Counted from the first letter of the stretch, positions 7,743-16,934 are shown. The stretch: DNA of 64,000 nt from Butyrivibrio sp. MC2021 (GCF_000621605.1 NZ_JHXX01000007.1:1-64000); one strand, 5' to 3'. The notes: generated by a model from the sequence alone, not told the origin. A program made the numbers and translations.

Positions 7743-9200
7743 TTACTCTTCTGTCTTTTTCTTTCTTGTTGTTCTCTTAGGCTTCTCTTCTGCATCGCTG
7801 TCAGCTGCCTTCTTAGCAGTTGTCTTCTTTGCAGCAGTCTTCTTTGCAGGCTTCTCCTCTGCATCGTCCTTAGCAGCTGCCTTCTTGGTTGTGGTCTTCT
7901 TAGCTGCCTTCTTAGCGCCTTCCTTAACGTTCTCTACAAGGAACTCAGCAGCCTTCTGAACTGCCATGTCGTCTCTCATAGTCTTGAGCTCTGACTCAGG
8001 CATAAGCTCTTTGAGCTTATCAAGCTCCATCTTGTACTGCTCAGCCATCTTCTTAAGCTCATCCTCGAACTCCTCATCGCTAACAGTGATGTTCTCCTGC
8101 TTAGCAACCTCTTCAAGTACAAGTCTTGCCTGGATTCTCTCGATAGCCTGAGGCTTAACCTGCTCAAGCATCTTGTCGATGCTGCTGCCGGTGTACTGGA
8201 GATACTGATCCATGTTCATGCCCTGCATCTGAAGTCTCTGAGCAAAATCGTTAACGATCTGTCTCTGCTGAGTCTCGATCATAGCCTCAGGAAGCTCCAT
8301 CTCGGAATCGTCGATAACAGCCTTAACTACGAAATCCTCTCTCTTAGCCTTCTCTTCGTTTTCCTTCTTCTCAGCAAGTTTCTTCTTTACATCCTCTTTG
8401 TACTCAGCGAGGGTATCGAACTCTGAAACATCGCTTGCGAACTCATCATTGAGCTCAGGAAGCTCCTTAGCCTTGATAGCCTTAACTGTGCACTTGAAAG
8501 TAGCGTCCTTACCTGCAAGCTCCTCTGCCTGATACTCCTCAGGGAAAGTAACGTTAACGTCGCCTTCCTTGCCGATCTCAAAGCCAACGAGCTGCTCCTC
8601 GAATCCGGGAATGAATGCACCTGAACCAATTGTAAGAGGATAATCTGTTCCCTTACCGCCCTGGAATGCAACACCGTCAACAAATCCCTCGAAATCAAGG
8701 GTTACGATATCGTTCATCTCAACTGCTCTGTCTGTTACATCAACAGTTCTTGCGTTGGTATTTCTCTGCTTGTCGATCTCAGCATCAACCTCTTCGTCTG
8801 TTACATCGAGGTCCATCTTCTCTACTTCGATTCCCTTATATTTTCCAAGCTTAACCGGAGGCTTAAGTGCTACTTCAGCTGTGAAGATGAAGTCCTTACC
8901 TGCCTCAAGCTGCTCAACATCGATCTTAGGTGAAGAAACAATATCCTCTCCACACTCTGTTGCTGCCTTGGGATACTCTTCCTCGATAAGCTCATTAGCT
9001 GCATCCTCGTAGAAGATCTCCTTGCCGTAAATCTTCTCGATCATCTTACGGGGAGCCTTACCCTTACGGAATCCCTTGAGCTGAATCTTGTTCTTATTCT
9101 TCTCATAGGCCTTCTGAAGTGCCTTCTCAAGCTGCTCGGCAGATACTTCGATTTTAAGCTTAGCCATGCTGTTCTCAAGCTTCTCTACTGTTACGCTCAT
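7743..9200 (-). CDS. tig: Trigger factor with Lys/Ala-rich histone-like C-terminal tail
   Basis: A 485-residue ribosome-associated chaperone and prolyl isomerase. The N-terminal ribosome-binding loop contains 'GFRKGKAPRKMIE' (signature GFRxGxxP). The FKBP-like PPIase domain is about 150-240 ('VTLDFEGFVDGVAFQGG', 'IPGFEEQLVG'), followed by the helical C-domain to about 425. The last 59 residues are a Lys/Ala/Thr repeat tail with two similar blocks, like bacterial histone H1-like tails. Most trigger factors end near residue 430. The start at 9200 is chosen because the family begins MSVTVEKLEN; AGGAGG lies 12 nt upstream, a rather long spacing. clpP would normally be next downstream but sigI-rsgI intervenes on the other strand. 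Confidence 0.95.
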   Translation of the reverse strand: MSVTVEKLENSMAKLKIEVSAEQLEKALQKAYEKNKNKIQLKGFRKGKAPRKMIEKIYGKEIFYEDAANELIEEEYPKAATECGEDIVSSPKIDVEQLEAGKDFIFTAEVALKPPVKLGKYKGIEVEKMDLDVTDEEVDAEIDKQRNTNARTVDVTDRAVEMNDIVTLDFEGFVDGVAFQGGKGTDYPLTIGSGAFIPGFEEQLVGFEIGKEGDVNVTFPEEYQAEELAGKDATFKCTVKAIKAKELPELNDEFASDVSEFDTLAEYKEDVKKKLAEKKENEEKAKREDFVVKAVIDDSEMELPEAMIETQQRQIVNDFAQRLQMQGMNMDQYLQYTGSSIDKMLEQVKPQAIERIQARLVLEEVAKQENITVSDEEFEDELKKMAEQYKMELDKLKELMPESELKTMRDDMAVQKAAEFLVENVKEGAKKAAKKTTTKKAAAKDDAEEKPAKKTAAKKTTAKKAADSDAEEKPKRTTRKKKTEE

Positions 9201-9300
9201 TACTGTATAATTCCTCCTAAATGAATAATAATATACACTTTTTTGCCTATTTTTAGGCACAATCGTTTGCAATTATATCATAATAAAAATGGAATTTCCA

Positions 9301-10566
9301 CTATTTTTTGAAAAACCGGGTCTGATTTCCCAGTTCCTGAGAAATTACCCTAAGGCTCTCAGCGTTGTCCGCAAGGGCTTCTACCTCTTTAACTGTTTCG
9401 GCAGGTAACTCATTTGCGTTATCGGATATACGCTGTGCCATATCAGAAATCTCATCCGCGTTTCTTTCAACCTCTTCAGCAGAATTCTTAATGCTTTCAA
9501 AAATGCTGCCCAGTCTGTCCAGAACCGCATTGGAATCGTTGATCATCTGTCCGAATTCATCTTTTCTGTCACTGTACTTGTCTATCTTAGCCATATAACC
9601 GCCGGCCATTTCAGAGAAGGCTCTGCTTATGGCGGTAATGGGATTAGTGAAGCTCTTAGCCATAAGGAATGCCAAAAATGCTGTGAAGAGTGCCATAACT
9701 GCGCCATATATCAAAATAATGGCAGATGACTGTCTGGCAGCTGCGGTAATTGCCTTGCTGTTGTTAAAGGAGCAAATGGTAAAACCGGTCATGTCGGATT
9801 TCACATAGCACACTACAGTCTTGTTATTTTTAAGACCCTCAGCATAAACGCCCTCGTTTTTTCCGGAAACCATGAACTCACAGCCGCTCATGTCAATCTC
9901 ATCATCAGGAGTGATGGCAAACATTGAACTGGCTACTACATAGCCCTTTCTGTCCACCAGGAATGCACCTTCAGCCTCCTGTGCAAGAATCAGATGGAAA
10001 TTGTTCAAATCGTAGTTTCTCTGAACAATGCCCACCACATTGCCCCCAATATAAATAGGTGTGGAAAAGGTTATGAGTCTGTTGCCTGTGGACCTGGATA
10101 TCATTACGTCAGACACATAGGTCTTTCCACTCATGGCCTGCACGAAATACTCTCTGTCGCTTACATCATTGAGTCTGTCCTTATTAGCAAGAAGCTGCAT
10201 GCCATCTGCCCCGGTGATCACAGTGGTGCTGCCATCGTAAAGGTTCTCATCAATGGAAGCCAGAAAAGCCAGCTCTTCATCAATATAGGTCTGGTTTTCG
10301 GGCTCCTGCATATAATGGATGGTTGAAGGTGCGGATGCCACAGCCTGAATTGTTCTTAAGTTGTCATTTACAACGCCTTCAAACTCCGACTGCATGTACT
10401 TTGCCTGCCACTGCAGGGAATCTATCGCATCCTTAGTGGCCTTTTCCGTGGCAAAATTATAGCTGACAGTCACCGCCACCAGAAGTGGAATGATGGCTCC
10501 TGCCAGCATCACAAGACTGAGCTTGGTGCGAATGCTGTAAAAAATACTTTTTTTGTTTCCTGACAT
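9301..10566 (-). CDS. Chemoreceptor-like sensor: dCache + HAMP, no MCP signalling domain
   Basis: 421 residues. TM1 is about 15-37. An extracytoplasmic dCache-type sensor spans about 40-275 ('DREYFVQAMSGKTYVSDVMI', 'GRNLITFSTPIYI'-like region near 160-173). TM2 is about 280-302 and HAMP about 303-355 ('NPITAISRAFSEMAGG'). A short coiled coil then ends the protein. The methylation helices and CheW/CheA-contacting hairpin tip of chemoreceptors (about 250 residues) are absent, and there is no kinase or GGDEF output either. The ATG at 10566 has GGAGG 9 nt upstream. It follows the CYTH gene by 35 bp on the same strand, probably one transcript. It could be a natural receptor-only protein or a truncated chemoreceptor. 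Confidence 0.8.
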   Translation of the reverse strand: MSGNKKSIFYSIRTKLSLVMLAGAIIPLLVAVTVSYNFATEKATKDAIDSLQWQAKYMQSEFEGVVNDNLRTIQAVASAPSTIHYMQEPENQTYIDEELAFLASIDENLYDGSTTVITGADGMQLLANKDRLNDVSDREYFVQAMSGKTYVSDVMISRSTGNRLITFSTPIYIGGNVVGIVQRNYDLNNFHLILAQEAEGAFLVDRKGYVVASSMFAITPDDEIDMSGCEFMVSGKNEGVYAEGLKNNKTVVCYVKSDMTGFTICSFNNSKAITAAARQSSAIILIYGAVMALFTAFLAFLMAKSFTNPITAISRAFSEMAGGYMAKIDKYSDRKDEFGQMINDSNAVLDRLGSIFESIKNSAEEVERNADEISDMAQRISDNANELPAETVKEVEALADNAESLRVISQELGNQTRFFKK

Positions 10567-10601
10567 TTTCCTGTTCCTCCGAAATATAAATAGCTGCCAC
10601 T

Positions 10602-11141
10602 TCATTCAAATACTTCGGTGCTCATATAGGAGTTCCTGTATTTGGGATCGGAAGTGACATCGCAGTCAAACCAATCGGCGGGATGATATGCTTTGGCTGC
10701 CTCCTCTGAAGGGAATTCCACCTCTGCCACAATTCTTCCTTCGAAGGGAGCCTTGAATACATCCAGCTCAATTATGATTTTTCCTTCTAATAACATATCA
10801 TTAAGCTCGGGATTGGCAATGATGAAATCAGCGGAATAAGCGTCCTTATTTATCGGAATAAGATATCTTGTTTTCCTGATGACATTGCCGTCAGCTTTGG
10901 CAGCAAGGTGCTCATAGGAAGCCTGATCCAGGGGCATGTTGTACTCTGTCTGTCCGATGTTGTCTGTGTTCTCACTGGCCTTGGATGACTTGTATGTCAT
11001 ATAGTAAATATCATCCTGCCTGCGAACCCTGATGGCGGGATGAACATTAAGATAGCCCTGCTCGATCTCATGAAAAGGGTACTTCTCCAGATCCGCAGGC
11101 AATCTTTTTACCGTGAATTTCTTCTCTATTTCTACTCCCAT
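10602..11141 (-). CDS. CYTH-domain protein (class IV adenylate cyclase / inorganic triphosphatase family)
   Basis: 179 residues starting 'MGVEIEKKFTV', which carries the ExExK signature of CYTH tunnel enzymes. Alternating charged strands follow ('AIRVRRQDDIYYMTYKS', 'KTRYLIP', 'IIIELDVF', 'GRIVAEVEFPSEEAAKAY') and supply the Arg/Lys and Glu residues that bind triphosphate and metal. Bacterial members mostly hydrolyse tripolyphosphate; adenylate cyclase or thiamine triphosphatase activity also occurs and cannot be told from sequence alone. The 'LDVF' and 'AYHPADW' spacing fits the YgiF/NeuTTM-type group. It is the first gene of a short minus-strand unit with the receptor-like gene. Confidence 0.85.
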   Translation of the reverse strand: MGVEIEKKFTVKRLPADLEKYPFHEIEQGYLNVHPAIRVRRQDDIYYMTYKSSKASENTDNIGQTEYNMPLDQASYEHLAAKADGNVIRKTRYLIPINKDAYSADFIIANPELNDMLLEGKIIIELDVFKAPFEGRIVAEVEFPSEEAAKAYHPADWFDCDVTSDPKYRNSYMSTEVFE

Positions 11142-11235
11142 AATGCACCTTCCTTTTTAGAAAAAATAGGTTTTTGACCTATAGGTCTTTGTCATCATAT
11201 AATGTTTTTAGTTTAAGCACAAGGAGGAATCGGAT

Positions 11236-11787
11236 ATGGCAAAAACAGCAATATTTTTGGCGGACGGCTTTGAAGAGATCGAGGCCCTTACAGTAGTGGA
11301 CCTTCTTCGAAGAGCAGGCATCGAGATCACCACAGCTTCCATAATGGGAAGGAAAAATGTGACAGGCTCCCACAAGATCACAGTGGAGGCTGATGCACTG
11401 ATAGATGAAATAGATTTTGGGGCTACGGATATGATCATCCTTCCCGGAGGAATGCCGGGAACCACCAATCTTGATAACTGTGCTCCCTTGAAAAAGCACA
11501 TAGAAGAATTCAATGCTGCAGGCAAGATGCTGGCAGCCATCTGCGCAGCTCCCACAGTTTACGGCGGCATGGGACTTCTTTCAGGTAAAAAAGCCTGCTG
11601 CTACCCGGGCTGCGAAGGAAAGCTCACAGGGGCAGAAGTGCAGACCACAGAAACAACCAAGGACGGCAACTTTATAACCAGCCGGGGCATGGGAACAGCG
11701 ATCCCCTTCGGACTGGCCATCATCGAGCACTTCCAGGGTGCTGAAGCAGCCAAGGATATGGCAGCAAAGATTGTATATAACCACTGA
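11236..11787 (+). CDS. DJ-1/PfpI family protein
   Basis: 183 residues with the ThiJ/PfpI fold. It has the acidic residue in 'DGFEEIEA' (Glu near 18) and the reactive Cys in the nucleophile elbow 'LAAICAAPTV'. The close of the domain is 'TSRGMGTAIPFGLAIIE'. The closest relatives by pattern are DJ-1/YajL proteins, assigned to oxidative stress protection, protein deglycation or glyoxalase-type chemistry; the exact activity here is unknown. AAGGAGGAA precedes the ATG. It is a single-gene unit on the plus strand, closed by a strong hairpin shared with the convergent coaBC. Confidence 0.9.
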   Translation: MAKTAIFLADGFEEIEALTVVDLLRRAGIEITTASIMGRKNVTGSHKITVEADALIDEIDFGATDMIILPGGMPGTTNLDNCAPLKKHIEEFNAAGKMLAAICAAPTVYGGMGLLSGKKACCYPGCEGKLTGAEVQTTETTKDGNFITSRGMGTAIPFGLAIIEHFQGAEAAKDMAAKIVYNH

Positions 11788-11794
11788 ATGACAA

Positions 11795-11826
11795 CAGGCC
11801 GGGTGTTACACCCGGCCTGAATTTTT
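11795..11826. terminator. Bidirectional terminator between the DJ-1 gene and coaBC
   Basis: CAGGCCGGGTG and CACCCGGCCTG form a perfect GC-rich stem with a tiny loop, followed by AATTTTTA on the plus strand. It serves the convergent genes on either side. Confidence 0.85.
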
Positions 11827-13021
11827 ATCTTATTTCCATTATCTTATCAAGTAGTCTGTCTGCCGCCTCTGCTTTAGACATAAGAGGCAAAGCATCCTCC
11901 CCGTCTTTTGTTATAAGGGTCAGCACGTTGGTGGATACACCAAAGCCTGCACCCTCCATGGTAAGGGAGTTGGCAGCTATCATATCCAGATTTTTCTTCT
12001 CAAGCTTCTTTCTGGAGTTCTCCAGAAGGTCCCTGGTCTCCATGGAAAAACCGCACAGGATCTGGCCTTTCTTTTTGTGCTGTCCAAGATATGCCAGAAT
12101 ATCGTCGGTGCGCTCAAGTTCCAGAGTAAGGTCATCATCGGAGGATGACTTCTTTATCTTGTCTCCGGCCACCTTGGCGGGGCGATAATCGGCCACGGCT
12201 GCAGCCTTGATGATAATGTCCTGCTCATCGGCCCTTCCCGTAACCTCATCAAACATATCCTTTGCGCTTACCACATTTACCAGTTCCACATAGGAAGGGG
12301 GCATAAGCTCAACAGGGCCTGAAACCAGAGTAACCTTCGCTCCTCTGGCGGCAGCTGCCTTGGCAACCTCATAGCCCATTTTTCCGGTGGAATGATTGGT
12401 CAGGAAGCGCACAGGATCCAGGGCTTCTCTGGTGGGTCCTGCGGTAACAAGGACATTTAAGCCCTCCATGTCCCTCTCGTGTCTGAGAGCATGAAGGCAT
12501 ACCTCCAGGAGCTGTTCCGGCTCAGGCATCCTGCCCTTTCCTGAAGTTCCGCAGGCAAGATAGCCATCGGCGGGTTCAACTATTTCCCAGCCGTAGTGTC
12601 TCAGTTTCTCAATATTGTCCTGAGTCACCGGATTGTCATACATGCCGGTATTCATGGCAGGAGCACAGATCTTGGGGCATCTGCAGGCAAGGACCGTGGT
12701 TGTCAGCATGTCGTCCGCAAGGCCGCCTGCAAACTTGGCGATGACATTGGCTGTGGCAGGAGCCACTATTACCAGATCCGCCAGAGTCGCAAGAGCAATA
12801 TGCTCCACCTTGTGCTCATAGTTTCTGTCAAAGGTATCAATACTTGTCTTATTTCCCGTAAGAGAGTCAAATACCACCGGTGAAATGAGCTTGGTGGCGT
12901 TCTCAGTCATTACAACATGCACATCAGCGTGCTGTTTCACCAGGGCGGATGCCAGTCCTGCTGCCTTGTAGGCTGCAATTCCCCCTGAAATTCCAAGAAG
13001 TATATGTTTTCCCTTAAGCAT
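11825..13021 (-). CDS. coaBC: Bifunctional phosphopantothenoylcysteine decarboxylase / phosphopantothenate-cysteine ligase
   Basis: 398 residues. The N-terminal CoaC flavoprotein part (1-185) has 'GISGGIAAYKA', the active His in 'YEHKVEHIALA', the 'PAMNTGMYDNPVTQDNI' loop and 'GYLACGTSGKGRMPEP' with the catalytic Cys. The CoaB ligase part (about 190-398) has 'VLVTAGPTREALDPVRFLTN' and 'AAVADYRPA'. It joins cysteine to 4'-phosphopantothenate using CTP and decarboxylates the product on the way to CoA. It follows coaX by 15 bp, and the panT-coaX-coaBC order runs in pathway order from uptake to the third step. Confidence 0.96.
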   Translation of the reverse strand: MLKGKHILLGISGGIAAYKAAGLASALVKQHADVHVVMTENATKLISPVVFDSLTGNKTSIDTFDRNYEHKVEHIALATLADLVIVAPATANVIAKFAGGLADDMLTTTVLACRCPKICAPAMNTGMYDNPVTQDNIEKLRHYGWEIVEPADGYLACGTSGKGRMPEPEQLLEVCLHALRHERDMEGLNVLVTAGPTREALDPVRFLTNHSTGKMGYEVAKAAAARGAKVTLVSGPVELMPPSYVELVNVVSAKDMFDEVTGRADEQDIIIKAAAVADYRPAKVAGDKIKKSSSDDDLTLELERTDDILAYLGQHKKKGQILCGFSMETRDLLENSRKKLEKKNLDMIAANSLTMEGAGFGVSTNVLTLITKDGEDALPLMSKAEAADRLLDKIMEIR

Positions 13022-13036
13022 GTTTTTCCCTCCGGA

Positions 13037-13828
13037 TTATTCTCTGTTTAGATCGTATATCAGTGCAAGACCCTTGTGTAGCAGATCCGGGTCATATATT
13101 ACATTTTTATATAAAAGGTGCGGATAGACAAGGGCTGCATTTCCGCCGGTAAGAACCAGCCTTACCTCTGAATCGGGGTATCCAAGCTCTCCGGAAGCCC
13201 TAAGACTCATGCCGTCTATCATGGCTGCGGCAGCGATGATGGCTCCCCCTGTCATACAGCTGACTGTATCTTTTCCGATAACTTCTTTTACTTCTCCCTG
13301 ATGGTCTCTGGCAATCAGAGCGGGAAGCCTTGCGCACTTTTCCCCAAGCACATCCAGTGAAAGCTGAACTCCTGCGGAAATGCTGCCTCCGACGAAAAAG
13401 CCCTCCCTGTCCACAACGGACATGGTGGTGGCTGAGCCCAGATCATAGACAATGACGGGGTTGCCATAGTACCTTGAAGCGGCAACACAGTCCACAAGCC
13501 TGTCTATCCCGAGGCCCTTCTCGTCATAGCCCTTAACGGGAACTCCCGTTTTCATGGAAGCTTTCGCCATAAGGGGATATTTGCCGGTCAGGGCATAAAC
13601 ATCCTCTTTTAATCTATTATCAGCATCGGGCACAACCGATGAGATGATTGTGCCCGATATATTTTCAGCTGTTATATTATTCTTTTCAAAAATATCTTTT
13701 AGTGCAGGCAGATAGCCTTCCCCGGCAGTAAAAAGCTTCGTTTCGAAAGCCTTCTTAAACAGTATCTTACCATCAAGAACACCGCAAACTGCCACGTTGG
13801 TATTACCTGTATCAAATGTCAGTATCAT
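13037..13828 (-). CDS. coaX: Type III pantothenate kinase
   Basis: 263 residues of the ASKHA fold. The N-terminal phosphate loop is 'DTGNTNVAVCG', and 'GIDRLVDCVAA' and 'VIVYDLGSATTMSVVD' match the family's PHOSPHATE and adenosine motifs. The segment 'FFVGGSISAGVQLSLDVL' is the classical CoaX region. It phosphorylates pantothenate and, as a type III enzyme, is not feedback-inhibited by CoA. The gap to the upstream PanT gene is 11 bp and the ribosome site (CGGAAAAA) is weak, so coupling is likely. Confidence 0.95.
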   Translation of the reverse strand: MILTFDTGNTNVAVCGVLDGKILFKKAFETKLFTAGEGYLPALKDIFEKNNITAENISGTIISSVVPDADNRLKEDVYALTGKYPLMAKASMKTGVPVKGYDEKGLGIDRLVDCVAASRYYGNPVIVYDLGSATTMSVVDREGFFVGGSISAGVQLSLDVLGEKCARLPALIARDHQGEVKEVIGKDTVSCMTGGAIIAAAAMIDGMSLRASGELGYPDSEVRLVLTGGNAALVYPHLLYKNVIYDPDLLHKGLALIYDLNRE

Positions 13829-13839
13829 ATTTTTTCCGA

Positions 13840-14547
13840 TTATTTCGCCATTTTGCGAACCATATCCACCTTAAGAAGAGCTGTAACTACAAGGGGAACG
13901 ATAACTGCAGCGCAGATCGCTTCAGGAATTCCGTTAGCTGCTACGATTCCAAGGATAACGTCTCTTACAGCATCAACAGGGATGTCCTTGGCTGTTGCAA
14001 AGGCCTCTTTGAAAAGTACAAAGATAAGTCCCATAACAAGAGCTGTGTTGGTAAGAGCTCCAACGACACCTGAAATTGTAAGGGCAAGAGTCTTAACTGC
14101 GAAGTTAAACTTGCCTGCTGCAAGCTTTCTGATGCCTGCGTAAACATAATAAGATGTAACTCCGATAAGCATTCTGGGAACAATAGCGATCACAACTGCC
14201 CATGGGCTGCCGTGGCCTGTGCCCGGAACAGGAACAAGGGGTGTGAAAGCAAATGACAGAAGGCTGGGTGCCATGCTGTTTTTGATAAGTGATACGAAAC
14301 CGAATACGAAGCCAAGGAATGCGCCTCTCTTAGGTCCGAGGATCACGGCACCGATGATAACCGGTACATGCAGGATTGTTGCCTTGATAAGTGGCAGGTC
14401 GATGAGCCCAAGTGGTGTGTAGCTCATAAGTAAAATGATTGCAGTAAAGAATGCAAGGACTGTCATGTCCTGCACTTTGGTCACGCTTCTCTCGTTGAGC
14501 TGCGCGCCAAGTTCTCCGCTAGCTGCTGCGGCATTGGTGTTACTCAT
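13840..14547 (-). CDS. panT: ECF transporter S component, probably pantothenate-specific (PanT)
   Basis: A membrane protein of about 235 residues with six hydrophobic segments. The S-component features are 'IKATILHVPVIIGAVILGP', 'GAFLGFVFGFVSLI' and a C-terminal 'NGIPEAICAAVIVPLVVTAL'. S components capture a vitamin and dock on a shared EcfA-EcfA'-EcfT module, which is not in this window. Assignment to pantothenate rests on the operon with coaX and coaBC plus PanT-like pattern. The start at 14547 is chosen because GGAGG lies 8 nt upstream; the in-frame ATG at 14571 has no ribosome site. A small CCGGG/CCCGG hairpin sits in the leader (about 14574-14588). Confidence 0.85.
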   Translation of the reverse strand: MSNTNAAAASGELGAQLNERSVTKVQDMTVLAFFTAIILLMSYTPLGLIDLPLIKATILHVPVIIGAVILGPKRGAFLGFVFGFVSLIKNSMAPSLLSFAFTPLVPVPGTGHGSPWAVVIAIVPRMLIGVTSYYVYAGIRKLAAGKFNFAVKTLALTISGVVGALTNTALVMGLIFVLFKEAFATAKDIPVDAVRDVILGIVAANGIPEAICAAVIVPLVVTALLKVDMVRKMAK

Positions 14548-14742
14548 ATTCTTTTCCTCCTTTGCTATCATTCCGGGTCATCCCGGATACAATGCACTCG
14601 TATTATCCTATGAAAGCAGGATAAATGCAAGAACTTTTGAAGGAATGAAGTCAATTGAAATTTTTATAATAAAACATTTTGCCACGGGGAAATTATCATT
14701 CGTATCAAGAGGATGAAACAGAAAATGTAAGGAGATGATCAA

Positions 14743-14931
14743 ATGATTTTGTTTTTAAAGCTTTGTAAGTTCTTTTTTCTTATAATGGCATCCCTTGTTC
14801 AGGTAGTGCTGATGTTTCTGATGGGAGTCACTCCGCCTCAGATCTGCCTTCTGGGCATCACCCTGATATGCCTTAGCCTCACCAGCGAAAGGATATTCAA
14901 TATCATTGCTGTGGTAAGGAAAATAAACTAA
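14743..14931 (+). CDS. Small hydrophobic protein, unknown
   Basis: 62 residues with two predicted membrane helices ('FFFLIMASLVQVVLMFLMG' and 'ICLLGITLICLSLTSERIFN') separated by a Pro-Pro turn, and a basic end (VVRKIN). TAAGGAGATG lies at a good distance before the ATG, which makes expression credible. It sits alone on the plus strand between panT and a convergent diguanylate cyclase gene whose stop is 8 bp away. I do not recognise a family. Confidence 0.6.
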   Translation: MILFLKLCKFFFLIMASLVQVVLMFLMGVTPPQICLLGITLICLSLTSERIFNIIAVVRKIN

Positions 14932-14939
14932 GACCGTCC

Positions 14940-16835
14940 TTATTCTCCCTCTATGTACTCGCTGTCTTTTCTCTTATAGAAGGTAACTATTGAACCGGTT
15001 GTCTTCTTACTCTCATAGGTGCAGGCATCTGCCCTCCTGTAGAGCTCCTCGAATTTGAAGGTATCTGTAGGATAGTAAAAGGCCGCACCGACACTGACAT
15101 TGACCTCATAGTCTCCCAGAGCCTCAATGTCCATCTTATGGATGCTGTGTATAAATCTGTCCAGGATCTGATTTCCTCCGGCCTCGGTAAATACGCTGGG
15201 CATGTAGGCGGCAAACTCGTCCCCGCCAAGGCGCAGTACGATATCCTTTTCTCTGAAGGAATGTCTCATCTTCTCGCCGATGGCCATAAGCACCTGATCT
15301 CCCACATCATGTCCGAAGTGGTCGTTTATATACTTAAACTTATCCACGTCAAACAAAATGAACATTCCGCCCACATTCTTAAGAAGCAGATCCCTTATCT
15401 TGCTCTCGCCGCTGCCTCTGTTATTGATTCCTGTCAGCTGATCCGTCTCAGCCAGGTACTGGAATCTGTCTCTGGCGCGCTTTTCATCATCGATGATCTC
15501 GGTGGCAAAGATCACATCCCTGATATTTCCCCTGGAATCCTTGTCCACCACTATAAAACGGGCTCTGTGCCAGATATGCTCATAGCTCAAAAACTCCACG
15601 GTGATGGTATCTCTTCCGTGCATTCTCTCGTTCAGGGTTCCAAGATCCACAAATTCCATAATTTCATCCCTGGATCTTCCCTCCACCATCTGGCTTACCA
15701 GTTCTTTCATCAAGGCAAAAGCACTTCTGTCGCCGTTTCCGATTATCTTTGCCGCCTTGTAATCGGCACAGGAGATGATCTGACAGCTGTCATTTTCCAT
15801 ATCAATTCTGAGCATGGTCACATAAATGTTGGCGATCGACTTAAGATTCTCGGTTCTCTGTCTGGCTTTCAGGCTCTTTTTCAGAGCGATAAGATTCAGA
15901 ATAAGAATTATAGTCATTCCCAGGAAAAGAATGCTTCCAAAGAGGAATGCAGACCTTCTAAGCTCCGAAAGAAGCGCATCCTCATCCGTGACTGTGACCA
16001 CATAAAGGTCATATAATACATGCCTTCTTGAGATAATATAGCTTCCCTTAAGGCCTTCTCCGCCCTTCAGCTCAAAGGTGCTCTTTCCCTGATTATGCTG
16101 TATAGCTTCATATATTCCTCTTTTAAAAGGATCCTGTGAAGAAGCATAGTCCTCTCCAATTTCATCATTGTTGGAATTGGCAAGGACCACGCCATCTGCG
16201 TTCATGGCCAGGACCATATGATTTTCATCGGACTGCACAATGCTGGTGGTCATGCCCTTAAAGGTCTCATAGTCAATGGCAAAGGCGATAACGCTCTCTC
16301 CATCCTCCAAAAGCTTGACTACAGTAACAACATATTCATCTGTTCTTTTGTTAAAATATGGTCCCACAAAAACATACTGTCCTTTATTTCCCACAGCTTC
16401 CTTGTACCATATTCGTTCGGTTGGGTCATAGTTTTCGGGATTCCAGCCAAGGCCGTGGAGAAACCTTCCTCTGAACACACCGAATATTCCTCTGGATCCG
16501 GTGGAGGAAACGATTCCCAGCTTTTCCGACTGGTAAGTGATATACTGCAGAATATGCTCGTCCGACTCGTTTTCGGAGATCATATACTCGATAGCAGCCA
16601 CAGAACTCTTAAGAGTATTGTCGATCTGTGACAGATAGACGTCAAAGGTATCCGCCACTTCAAAAGAAGTATTATCAGATATGTACTCAATGTTATCCAC
16701 ATAGAGCTTCACAAATCTGTTATACATTATAAAAAAGGCCACCAAAAATAATAGTGGCCACACGATAAACGGTAGTACGTTTCTAAAGCGAATCTTATTT
16801 ATGATCTTTTTCATTGAAAGAAGCTTATTATTCAT
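14940..16835 (-). CDS. Membrane diguanylate cyclase: dCache sensor + GGDEF
   Basis: 631 residues. TM1 is about 20-40. The extracytoplasmic dCache-type sensor spans about 45-285 ('ERIWYKEAVGNKGQYVFVGP', 'VVTVVKLLEDGESVIAFAID'). TM2 is about 296-318, followed by a PAS-like linker (about 330-450) and the GGDEF domain (about 455-625). The active site is intact (GGDEF at 537-541), and an RxxD inhibitory site (528-531) lies five residues upstream, so product feedback by c-di-GMP is expected. It makes c-di-GMP from GTP in response to an outside small molecule, which is not identified. AGGAAG precedes the ATG, and a TATAAT lies in the upstream minus-strand region. Monocistronic by spacing. Confidence 0.92.
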   Translation of the reverse strand: MNNKLLSMKKIINKIRFRNVLPFIVWPLLFLVAFFIMYNRFVKLYVDNIEYISDNTSFEVADTFDVYLSQIDNTLKSSVAAIEYMISENESDEHILQYITYQSEKLGIVSSTGSRGIFGVFRGRFLHGLGWNPENYDPTERIWYKEAVGNKGQYVFVGPYFNKRTDEYVVTVVKLLEDGESVIAFAIDYETFKGMTTSIVQSDENHMVLAMNADGVVLANSNNDEIGEDYASSQDPFKRGIYEAIQHNQGKSTFELKGGEGLKGSYIISRRHVLYDLYVVTVTDEDALLSELRRSAFLFGSILFLGMTIILILNLIALKKSLKARQRTENLKSIANIYVTMLRIDMENDSCQIISCADYKAAKIIGNGDRSAFALMKELVSQMVEGRSRDEIMEFVDLGTLNERMHGRDTITVEFLSYEHIWHRARFIVVDKDSRGNIRDVIFATEIIDDEKRARDRFQYLAETDQLTGINNRGSGESKIRDLLLKNVGGMFILFDVDKFKYINDHFGHDVGDQVLMAIGEKMRHSFREKDIVLRLGGDEFAAYMPSVFTEAGGNQILDRFIHSIHKMDIEALGDYEVNVSVGAAFYYPTDTFKFEELYRRADACTYESKKTTGSIVTFYKRKDSEYIEGE

Positions 16836-16934
16836 AGAATCTTCCTACACTATCCTCGATTCTATTATAGCTTCATCATTTGTATATAGTCATAAATGCG
16901 AATAAATATTTACTTAAATTAGTATAAATAATCA

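Noticed and set aside
11179..11555. Minus-strand frames opposite the DJ-1 gene
   Set aside because: They are shadows of a well-supported plus-strand gene with catalytic motif and ribosome site.
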